Of a DNA stretch of 38,360 nt, positions 1 to 8,900 are shown in pieces (the first letter of the stretch is position 1; every line of letters starts with the position of its first letter). The notes under the pieces are model-generated. The model had not been told where the DNA came from and did not search any database. It was given only the letters and a program-made list of their open reading frames with translations. Where the stretch lies: the NCBI GenBank assembly GCA_026416055.1, contig JAOAFX010000010.1:1-38360 (forward strand), given 5' to 3'. The position numbers were made by a program, and so were the translations under genes. This DNA is from Caldifarciminota bacterium (lineage in GTDB: Bacteria > Hydrothermota > Tepidihabitantia > SM23-42 > JAOAFX01).

Positions 1-2
1 CT

Positions 3-275
3 GTAAATGATATGTCAGACATTGCAGAGTTTGCTCTTTCCCACCATGAGAGATGGGATGGAAAGGGTTATCCAAGGGGAATCGCTGGTGAACGAATTCC
101 GTTACAGGCAAGGATGATAGCAATTGCAGATGCCTATGATGCGATGACCACTGATCGACCCTACCGAAGGGCGTTGAGTAAAAAAGAGGCAATCCGTCGT
201 TTAAAAGAATGCAGTGGTACACAATTTGACCCAAAAGTAGTAAGGGCATTTTTAAAAGTCCTGGGCGCAAAATAA
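3..275 (+). CDS. HD-GYP domain protein, C-terminal fragment (5' end outside window)
   Basis: Frame is open from the window edge; VNDMSDIAEFALSHHERWDGKGYPRGIAGERIPLQARMIAIADAYDAMTTDRPYR matches the HHERWDGKGYP / ADxYDAMTxxRPYR motifs of HD-GYP domains. Confidence 0.9.
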   Translation, partial: VNDMSDIAEFALSHHERWDGKGYPRGIAGERIPLQARMIAIADAYDAMTTDRPYRRALSKKEAIRRLKECSGTQFDPKVVRAFLKVLGAK

Positions 276-276
276 A

Positions 277-1605
277 TTATTTTACCCAGTCAAGACCTTC
301 AATACTTATTGATGATTCATCAATGTTTCCCACTATCACAAGGCAGAAATTATCTAACTTCATATATTTTTCCGCAGCGGCTTTTATATCTTCAATTTTT
401 ACTTTGTTTATTAATCTCTCATACCTCTCAGCATAATCGAGTCCAAGACCTTCAATCTCAACTCGGGTGACGAAGTTTGCCATCTCACGGTAAGTATCAA
501 AATTCAGGGGAAAATTTCCGGTGTAAAACCTTTTTGCTCGATTCAATTCTTCCTCTGTGATATCCTTCCTGATCCGGGAAATTTCTTTTATAATCAACTC
601 AACTGCTTCATTCGCTGATTCATTCTTGGTTTGCACACCAGCAATGAAGTAGCCACCATGGCAGAATCTATTGAAGTAAGAAAATACACTGTATGCGAGC
701 CCCCGTTTTTCACGAATCTCGGTTGCCAGTCTTGATGTCAAACCCGAGCCACCGAGGACATAATTCATCATCCTTGCTGGTATCCAGTCCACTGCCCTGT
801 TATCAGGACCATAAAAACCGAAAAATATATAGGACTGGGAAATATCCCTTTTTATCAATTTACCCTTTTTCCCATTTAATTCAGGGATCCTTAAGGAAAC
901 TTCCGGCACTTCCCTTTTCACCCAGGGGCTAAAATATTTTTCTACCATCATCTTCATTGAATCAGAATTAAAATCACCAACAATCACGATAAACGCATTA
1001 TTGGGTGCGTAGTAGGAAGTAAAAAAATTTTTCACATCGGTTATATCTATTTGGTTGACAGTGCTGTCAAAACCGGAGGGCTCATGGTTCAATGGATAAT
1101 CACTGAACAGCAATTTTCTGAAAGCAACCTCACCTGCATAAAAGGGGTCATCGAGCTGGCTCACTATTTGAGAATGCACCTGTCTCTGAAGTCGACTGAA
1201 TTCCTCAACCTTGAAGGAAGGTTTCTGGACACATTCTGCAAGCAATCCCAGTATCGTCTCTAAATCCTTACTCAACGACCGGGCCGCAATTTCCGCATAG
1301 TCTTCATAAACATTTGCGTTGATATTCGCACCTCGATATTCAATCTCTTCTAAAAATTCATCACCACTACGGGTTTCGGTTCCCCGCAGAAGCATTCGAA
1401 CAGTTAAATTTGCAAGACCTTCTTTTCCAGATGGGTCATAAAAACTGCCTGCCTTTACAATGAGTCTGACTTCCACCATCGGTATTTTATGTGCTTCACT
1501 GCTCAAAATTATCAGACCATTATCAAGCGAATCCCTATAAATAGTGAAGCCATTAAGTGTGCTGAGTAGAATCAAAAAATTGAATATTAAACCGATTTTT
1601 TTCAT
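277..1605 (-). CDS. M16 family peptidase-like protein (probably the non-catalytic partner), with N-terminal signal peptide
   Basis: 442 aa; LDNGL, YYAPNNAFIVIVGDF and GGSGLTSRLATEIREKRGLAYSV are M16 signatures; no HxxEH motif seen, unlike the adjacent gene. Confidence 0.88.
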   Translation of the reverse strand: MKKIGLIFNFLILLSTLNGFTIYRDSLDNGLIILSSEAHKIPMVEVRLIVKAGSFYDPSGKEGLANLTVRMLLRGTETRSGDEFLEEIEYRGANINANVYEDYAEIAARSLSKDLETILGLLAECVQKPSFKVEEFSRLQRQVHSQIVSQLDDPFYAGEVAFRKLLFSDYPLNHEPSGFDSTVNQIDITDVKNFFTSYYAPNNAFIVIVGDFNSDSMKMMVEKYFSPWVKREVPEVSLRIPELNGKKGKLIKRDISQSYIFFGFYGPDNRAVDWIPARMMNYVLGGSGLTSRLATEIREKRGLAYSVFSYFNRFCHGGYFIAGVQTKNESANEAVELIIKEISRIRKDITEEELNRAKRFYTGNFPLNFDTYREMANFVTRVEIEGLGLDYAERYERLINKVKIEDIKAAAEKYMKLDNFCLVIVGNIDESSISIEGLDWVK

Positions 1606-1606
1606 A

Positions 1607-2884
1607 TCACCTCCCGGGTAAAAGATACCCTACAGTCCTGTTTTCTTCTTTAAAATACTTGTTTGCAACCCTTTCGATATCTTCTTTCGTAACACGGAGA
1701 ATTCCTTCTGGATAAAGATTTATATTCCTCCATGAGCCAGTCAGAATCTCCCAATAACCAATTGCAAACCCCATTCCTGAAGGTGAATCCTGGCGAAATG
1801 TAAAATTGGTCAGGGTCTGATTCTTTGCCTTCTGTAGTTCTTCATCTGTTAAATCGCCTTTTTTCAGTCTCTCAATCTCTCCATAAATCTCTTTCTCAAG
1901 ACTTTCAATCGCAATACCAATCTGGGGAATAGCAAATATTGAAAATGTGCCGTCATATTTCAAAAGTGAAACATACGCATCAATATCCGCAGCCAGCCCT
2001 CTTTCGCGGATGAGTACTTTTTCAAACCGGGATGTCTTGCCTGAAGAAAGAATCATCCTGATGACCTCAAATACATATGCATCAGGGTGGTTTATATCCA
2101 CTGCCCGATAAGTAATAACCAGCGCAGGTTGACTCACATCCCTGATTAATTTGAAACGCCTCTCACCATTCTGGGGAGGTTCTGAATACACATTCTCCTT
2201 AACCAAAACCGATTTTATCCTTCCGAAATGCTTCTTCACAAGCCGGAGTGCCTCCTCTTTTTTCACATCACCACTGATAATTATCACTGCATTCGCAGGA
2301 TTATAGTAGTGCCGATACCAGTTATAGACATCTTCCCGTTTCATATTTTGTAAATCTGCCATATAACCAATCACGGGCTGACGATAAGGATGCTGGAGAT
2401 ATGTAATGTGGTCAGTTATTTCAAAAAATGTGCCATAAGGGTCATTTTCACCGAGACGACGTTCTTCCATCACAACCTGCTTTTCGGGAATGAATTCCTT
2501 TTCGGCAAGAACTAAATTCTGCATCCTGTCCGCTTCCAGCATCAATGCAAGTTCATAACGATCTTTGTAAAGATTTGCCCAGTAAACAGTCTGGTGGGTA
2601 GATGTGAAAGCATTCTCTTCACCACCGGCTTCGTCAATCATACGGTCATACTCCTTGGGTCCGAATTTTTTCGTTCCCCTGAACATCATGTGTTCTAAAA
2701 GATGAGAAATACCGGTGAGTCCTGAAGGTTCATTATAAGAACCCACCCGATAGCAGACCTGAACAGAAACGACCGGTGCAAAATGGTCTTCATATATTAA
2801 AACCTTGAGTCCATTATCAAGCTGGTACTCATAGACCTGAATTGGCTGGAAAGAAAAAGCAAGAAAAATAAAATTAATCATCAT
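1607..2884 (-). CDS. M16 family zinc peptidase (processing-peptidase-like)
   Basis: 425 aa; HLLEHMMFRGT (HxxEH) zinc motif, YDRMIDEAGGEENAFTSTHQTVYW, YYNPANAVIIISGDV; N-terminal hydrophobic signal. Confidence 0.93.
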   Translation of the reverse strand: MMINFIFLAFSFQPIQVYEYQLDNGLKVLIYEDHFAPVVSVQVCYRVGSYNEPSGLTGISHLLEHMMFRGTKKFGPKEYDRMIDEAGGEENAFTSTHQTVYWANLYKDRYELALMLEADRMQNLVLAEKEFIPEKQVVMEERRLGENDPYGTFFEITDHITYLQHPYRQPVIGYMADLQNMKREDVYNWYRHYYNPANAVIIISGDVKKEEALRLVKKHFGRIKSVLVKENVYSEPPQNGERRFKLIRDVSQPALVITYRAVDINHPDAYVFEVIRMILSSGKTSRFEKVLIRERGLAADIDAYVSLLKYDGTFSIFAIPQIGIAIESLEKEIYGEIERLKKGDLTDEELQKAKNQTLTNFTFRQDSPSGMGFAIGYWEILTGSWRNINLYPEGILRVTKEDIERVANKYFKEENRTVGYLLPGR

Positions 2885-2905
2885 TTTGCTCCTTTCATGA
2901 TATTG

Positions 2906-2933
2906 ATTATAGCAGAGAACTGAATGATGTCAA
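2906..2933 (-). promoter_or_regulatory. sigma70-like promoter of the M16 operon (TTGACA-N16-TATAAT)
   Basis: Complement strand: TTGACA at 2933..2928, 16 nt, TATAAT at 2911..2906. Confidence 0.75.
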
Positions 2934-2957
2934 TATTGTTCATTCGCAGTTTTTAAT

Positions 2958-3022
2958 GCGAACCTGAAGGTTTACCCTATATTTTTTATGATTTCTAATG
3001 TTGGACAAGGCTTTAGCCTTGC
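2958..3022. repeat. Dispersed two-hairpin intergenic repeat, copy A1
   Basis: gcgaacctgaaggtttaccctat...aatgttggacAAGGCTTTAGCCTTgc; same words as copies at 23121 and 34112. Confidence 0.7.
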
Positions 3023-3040
3023 AAGCGACGAGGCATCAAA

Positions 3041-3098
3041 TGTAGGGCAAGGCTTTAGCCTTGCGTATTTTTTTTGAAATCTTAAGGTTTGCCCTACA
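3041..3098. repeat. Dispersed two-hairpin intergenic repeat, copy A2
   Basis: TGTAGGGCA ... TGCCCTACA outer arms enclosing hairpin CAAGGCTTTAGCCTTG and a decayed second hairpin. Confidence 0.75.
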
Positions 3099-3192
3099 TT
3101 TTATGTCCGGCAGGAATATTCATAAAGCAAGATTGACCACTCCAATAACGGAATAAACTGTTGTGGCAGTCTACCATGCTGATTCTCTGCAC

Positions 3193-3220
3193 TTGACATT
3201 TTATTCTTTTTATTTAAAAT
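3193..3220 (+). promoter_or_regulatory. sigma70-like promoter (TTGACA-N16-TAAAAT) upstream of the polyprenyl synthetase gene
   Basis: TTGACA 3193-3198, 16 nt, TAAAAT 3215-3220. Confidence 0.65.
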
Positions 3221-3236
3221 TAGACATCTTGCAGTC

Positions 3237-4100
3237 ATGAATATTGAAGATTATCTTGCTGAAAAGAAAAAACTCGTCGATGAGGCATTGAGAAAATACT
3301 TTTCTGATAACAATCCATTCTTTGAAGTAATGTATTATTCCATTGACCGTGGCAAGAGGATAAGGCCAATCCTCGCAATAGCAAGTTATGAAGCAAATGG
3401 TGGCACAAAGCTGGACGAAATATTGTCCGTGGCCTGCGGTCTTGAACTGATTCATACCTATTCTTTAATCCATGACGATCTTCCAGCAATGGATAATGAT
3501 GACTACCGCCGCGGCAAAGAATCAGCCCACAAAAAATTTGGCGAAGCCCTTGCAGTCCTTTCTGGAGATGGGCTCTTTGCTTATGCATTTGAATTATTTA
3601 CTGAGTCAGAGACCAATCTCAAGCAGCGATTCCGCGTAATAAAAGAAGTTAGTGAGGCAGTAGGACCAAAAGGTGTTGTTTATGGTCAGGTTCTTGATAT
3701 CCAGAAACACGAAGAAGCCAACCCCAAAACTCTTCGCCAGATCCATCTGAACAAAACCGCCAAATTCATATCTTTATCGATAAAAGTCGGCGCAATCATG
3801 GCCAGTGCGCCCGATGAAATAATAAAAGTCCTCGAAAAAGGAGGTATATATCTGGGGATATTATTCCAGTACACTGATGACATACTCGATGTGACGGGTA
3901 AAAAAGAAAAACTGGGTAAGACACCCCGGAAAGATATATTCCAGGAAAAACTCACTGCACCGAGGGTATATGGTCTTTCCGGAGCAAAATTCAGAGCGCA
4001 GAGATATGCTGCACTGGCAAAAAATACATTCCACAGGCTTGGTCCTAACTTTGAATTATTCAATGAAATCACCGATTATGTTCTTAATCGCACATTCTGA
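3237..4100 (+). CDS. Polyprenyl (farnesyl/geranylgeranyl) diphosphate synthase
   Basis: 287 aa; GKRIRP, first Asp-rich motif LIHDDLPAMDND, second QYTDDILD, GDGLFAYAFEL. Confidence 0.95.
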   Translation: MNIEDYLAEKKKLVDEALRKYFSDNNPFFEVMYYSIDRGKRIRPILAIASYEANGGTKLDEILSVACGLELIHTYSLIHDDLPAMDNDDYRRGKESAHKKFGEALAVLSGDGLFAYAFELFTESETNLKQRFRVIKEVSEAVGPKGVVYGQVLDIQKHEEANPKTLRQIHLNKTAKFISLSIKVGAIMASAPDEIIKVLEKGGIYLGILFQYTDDILDVTGKKEKLGKTPRKDIFQEKLTAPRVYGLSGAKFRAQRYAALAKNTFHRLGPNFELFNEITDYVLNRTF

Positions 4101-4132
4101 AATGTCATCATAAATTCTCAAAGGAATTTATA

Positions 4133-5992
4133 ATGGCTTTACTTGAAAAAATTAATAAACCAGACGATTTGAAAAAATATTCAGTAGAACAACTTCAGGT
4201 CCTTGCCCGTGAGATAAGGGAAGAAATTTTAAAGACAGTTTCTCGTAATGGCGGTCATCTCGCACCATCGCTTGGTGTGGTTGAACTTACCCTTGCCCTT
4301 TACCGCGTATTTGATGCAGAAAAAGACAAGATAATATGGGATGTGGGGCATCAGACCTATGCCCAGAAACTGATAACCGGAAGAAGGGATAAATTTCCCA
4401 CTTTGAGAACTTATAAAGGTATCAGCGGTTTTCCCAAGCGAGAAGAATCGAGGTATGATAGTTTTAATACCGGGCATTCCTCAACTTCGTTATCTGCAGC
4501 AGCCGGTTTTGCAATAGCACGCGATTTCAGAGGAGAAAAATACCACATCATCAGTGTAATTGGTGATGGTTCACTCGGTGCCGGTATGGCATTTGAAGCC
4601 CTCAATTACATCGGCCAGTTGAAAAAAGATGTAATTGTTATCCTGAATGACAATGAGCGTTCAATTGGTGAAACTGTTGGAGCACTTTCACAATACTTGA
4701 ACAGGATTATTACGACAAGAACCTATAATAGATTCCGGGACGACCTCTGGGTTTTTCTCGGCAGATTCCCACCGTATATCCGGGACCGGGCGCGCAATCT
4801 CGCTAAAAGAATCCAGGAAGGATTGAAAGGTTTATACTCTCCTTCAGTAATATTTGAAGAACTCGGTTTCCGTTACATCGGTCCATTAAACGGGCACCGT
4901 TTAAATGAATTGATCGATACATTTTCCCGGGTAAAAGAAATGCATGGACCGAGGCTTGTTCATGTAGTAACTAAAAAGGGGAAAGGATATAAGATTGCCG
5001 AGGATTCGCCAGAAAAATTTCACGGTATTGGCCCATTCGATTTAGAGACCGGTGAAGAACTATATAAATACAATTCTTACACAAAGGTCTTTGGTGATGC
5101 GTTAGTAAAATTTGCAGAGAAAAATAAAAAAATTGTTGCCCTAACTGCTGGTATGTGCCTGGGTACTGGTTTAAAGGAATTCTCATTAAAATTTCCTGAG
5201 AGATTTTTCGATGTAGGCATTTGTGAACAGCATGCAGTAACGATGGCAGCAGCCCTTGCCCTGGAAGGTTATATTCCAGTCTGTGCGATATATTCCACTT
5301 TTCTCCAGCGTGCTTATGACCAGATTATACATGATGTCTGTCTTCAGAATGCTCCGGTCATATTTGCCATTGACCGTGCAGGTCTGGTTGGTGAAGACGG
5401 ACCCACGCATCACGGTCCTTTTGACCTTTCCTATCTTAATTGTATACCGAATATCATAATAAGCGCACCAAAGGATGGTGATGAATTGGTGTCTCTTTTA
5501 AAAACTGCCATAGAATATCGCAATGGTCCCTTTGCGATTCGTTACCCCCGTGGAATCTGCGACCCACCCCGTAGTTTTCACACTGATACACTCGAAATCG
5601 GCAAGTGGGAAATTCTCAATCACGGCAAAGATATAGCTGTTATCTCCTGTGGTTCAATGGTTAAGCCGAGCCTTGAAATTTTGTCTCTATTAAAAAAGGA
5701 AAATATCAATCCATATGTTATCAATGCCCGTTTTGTAAAGCCGATTGATTTTACCCTGCTTGATGCAATTGTTTCTGATTTAAAATCAATCTTTGTTATT
5801 GAAGAAAACACCTTTATCGGCGGCCTAGGTAGTACGCTCGCTACGTATCTCACCAGTAAGAATCATGCAATAAAAGTTAAAATAATTGCTCTTCCGGATC
5901 GTTTTATACCACATGGTCCAAGGGATACCATTCTGGGTGAAGTCGGGCTTGACACAAGGGGTATCGCTGATAAAATTATAGGTTCTTTATGA
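4133..5992 (+). CDS. dxs: 1-deoxy-D-xylulose-5-phosphate synthase
   Basis: 619 aa; DVGHQTYAQKLITGR, SSTSLSAAAGFA, VIGDGSLGAGMAFEALN, GICEQHAVTMAAALA, GLVGEDGPTHHGPFDLSYL. Confidence 0.98.
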   Translation: MALLEKINKPDDLKKYSVEQLQVLAREIREEILKTVSRNGGHLAPSLGVVELTLALYRVFDAEKDKIIWDVGHQTYAQKLITGRRDKFPTLRTYKGISGFPKREESRYDSFNTGHSSTSLSAAAGFAIARDFRGEKYHIISVIGDGSLGAGMAFEALNYIGQLKKDVIVILNDNERSIGETVGALSQYLNRIITTRTYNRFRDDLWVFLGRFPPYIRDRARNLAKRIQEGLKGLYSPSVIFEELGFRYIGPLNGHRLNELIDTFSRVKEMHGPRLVHVVTKKGKGYKIAEDSPEKFHGIGPFDLETGEELYKYNSYTKVFGDALVKFAEKNKKIVALTAGMCLGTGLKEFSLKFPERFFDVGICEQHAVTMAAALALEGYIPVCAIYSTFLQRAYDQIIHDVCLQNAPVIFAIDRAGLVGEDGPTHHGPFDLSYLNCIPNIIISAPKDGDELVSLLKTAIEYRNGPFAIRYPRGICDPPRSFHTDTLEIGKWEILNHGKDIAVISCGSMVKPSLEILSLLKKENINPYVINARFVKPIDFTLLDAIVSDLKSIFVIEENTFIGGLGSTLATYLTSKNHAIKVKIIALPDRFIPHGPRDTILGEVGLDTRGIADKIIGSL

Positions 5993-8900
5993 CCGCAATA
6001 ATACTCTTCCTTTTCAATCAATTCACAATGCCCTATGAAACAAAAATTTTTACCACTACTGATGGCAAATACATCATATATGCCCGATTTTATCAAGGTG
6101 AGTTCATATGTATTGACAGTGTCATCCACGTCGATAGATATTTAGCAATTGGTTTAAAAAAGAAAAATCAAAAATTATTGCTAAAAGAATTACAGAGCGA
6201 CTTGATAAAAACAGGTGGATACGCAAATAAAGGATTGTTTGGAACCCTTGAGATACCACTGCCCAAAGGTGGCTTCAGCGATTTCATGGGTGAAACTGGA
6301 AAACTCGATGTAGGTGGTTATATCAAAATCACCCTCGGAGGAACTGAAACCTTCTATTCAAATCTTCCTCAGGAACAGCAGAGGACCGCGCTCCTGCCGG
6401 AATTAAAAATGGAACAGGAAATGGCTGTAAATCTTGATGGTGAAGTAGGTGAACGTATGCATGTATTCATCGACCACAATTCCACGAGGGTGGATGAAAC
6501 CCAGAATAAAATTCGTGTAACATACAAAGGAAAGGAAGATGAAATACTCCAGGAACTTGAGGGTGGTGATACACAGTTATCTATTCCAGGAACAAGTTAT
6601 ACTGGTGATATTCCATCACATCAAGGGCTATTTGGATTGAAATCAACCGCCAAGCTGGGACCTGTGGATATTGTGGCGATTGCATCGAGAGAACAGACAC
6701 AGTTTACTGAGCAGGAGATAACCGGAGGTACTGAAAGCGTGCCGGATACGAACTGGTCAAAGGATTATGCCAAGCGCCAGTTCTTCTGGCTGGGAACGAA
6801 TGATTCAATTATTGAACTCCGTGTTTATATAGATGATGGCAATAATATGAACAATAATACTGGTATCACCCGTTATGCTTATGCCTATCTTGACCTTAAT
6901 GACGACAACATACCCGACGATACCACTGAAAAAGAAGAAGGATATTTTACATTGAAGTATGAAGGGACTGATAAGGACTATCAGTTTTTTGGAAGAAGGG
7001 TGAATATCATTGAGTTAAAAACTGGACTTTATCATACAGTCGAAGCGCTGGGAGTTTACTATCGTAAAATAGGTAGTGATGGTCAGGAAGACACAGTGGG
7101 TTTCGTTGGTTCAGATACCCTCCGGTTAAAACTCATATGCCCCAGAACCTTCAGGCAAACCTCACTCACCTGGCGTTATTATGAGTTGAAAAATTATTAT
7201 CAAATAACCTCACCCGGCGGACAGATAGATACATTGAAAATTTTCCATAATGTAGCAAACGGTATCGATGAAGAAACTTATCAGGGCAGGACTATATTAT
7301 CTATACTCGGACTTGATAATGACAATGATAATAAAGTAGATCCATACGGGGGTTATGGTGGCGGTGGGTTTGACTTTAATCGCGGTCTTTTGATCTTTCC
7401 TGACCCGATGCCCTTTGTGAATAATGAACTTCCTGAACCTGACTCAGAAATATACACAGATCCATTCTATTCAATAGCGAGGGGCAAATATTATATCTAC
7501 ACAAAGTCCGTTCAGGTTAAAAAAACTTTCAATCTGCCCTTTAACACAAAAAGGGTCAAGGTCTTTTTGAACGATGTACTTTTAGATTCAACCCAGTATA
7601 CTGTTGATTATGAAGCTGGAAAACTTGAATTCCTGAGACCAATTTCAGCCACCGACCGCATTCGTATTCAGGCTGAGTACTCCACCCTTTTTTCTGCTGC
7701 TCAGAAAAATCTTGTGGGTTTGCGGGCAAGCTCAAAAATTTTTGGCCAAGGCAATGTAGGTTCATCATTTTTTTATCGAACTGAATCTTACCAGGTTGCT
7801 CCATATGAACATATCCGCCTCAATGAGGAACCCCATAGCCGGTTGGTCTGGGAAGCAGACTTTTCCATCCCCGGTAAGATTCCATATTTAACTGAATTCA
7901 TCGACAACCTGCCACTCATACAAACCGAGGCAGAATCAAAATTCAACATAAATTTTGAAGGCGCCTATTCTTTTTCGAATCTGAATTCACGAGGTGAAGT
8001 ATATCTTGACGACTTTGAAGCTACAACAATCTCCCATTCAGCAGTATTAACAAAAAGTTACTGGCATCCCTGTTCCAGACCGTTAACAAAAGATATTCAG
8101 AATTTTGCCCGAAAAAGAATAATCTGGTATAACCCATCAGGCAACAATGTGTTCAGGATGGAAGATATTTATAATAATCCAACAGACCCAAAAGGGATTG
8201 CTGAAGTTTTACAGATCCAGTTTTTTCCCGAAAATGTCCAATCCTTTGCCGGATTAACCCAGTATCTCACGAGCAAGAACCTTGATGAATGTGAGAATAT
8301 TGAATTGATCGTCAAAGGTACCGGTGGAATGATTCATATCGATGTTGCCGAGGAAATCAGTGAGGACCAGTTACGCCGGAATAAAAGTGGAGAGATTGTT
8401 GGAGTTGGTACTTTTGAGGATGAAGATAATAACCCCAGAAATTTCTCATGGGATGCAATAAATGAAGATAGAGGCCTTGATAACGTAGCTGGAAGAGATG
8501 GCGAAAATATCCCTGGTGATGATGGGAATGATGATTATGTAGAAAACGATTATTCTGGCGGCGGTGTTAATGGAACCGAGCTAAATAGAATCTGGGATAC
8601 AGAAGACATAGACAGAAACGGCATATTCAATCTGAGCAACAATATTTATTATAGTTTTTCCATCCATCTCGATTCCACGAGGTTCCTTGTTGAAGGTGGG
8701 CTGAAAAACGACTGGAAAATGTTTCGCATACCCTTAAAAGACTCACTGGCACAGGATACTACATTTGGTGTTCCTAACTGGAAAAATATAAAGTTTGTTC
8801 GTATCTGGTTTGATAATTTCACAACGCCGCAGACGATTTATCTTCACAAACTCAATTTCGCGGGTAGTCGCTGGAAAAACAAGGGTATCATATCGGGTGA

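Noticed and set aside
3235-3588. 117-aa minus-strand ORF overlapping the polyprenyl synthetase
   Set aside because: Antisense to a clear coding gene; composition is not protein-like.
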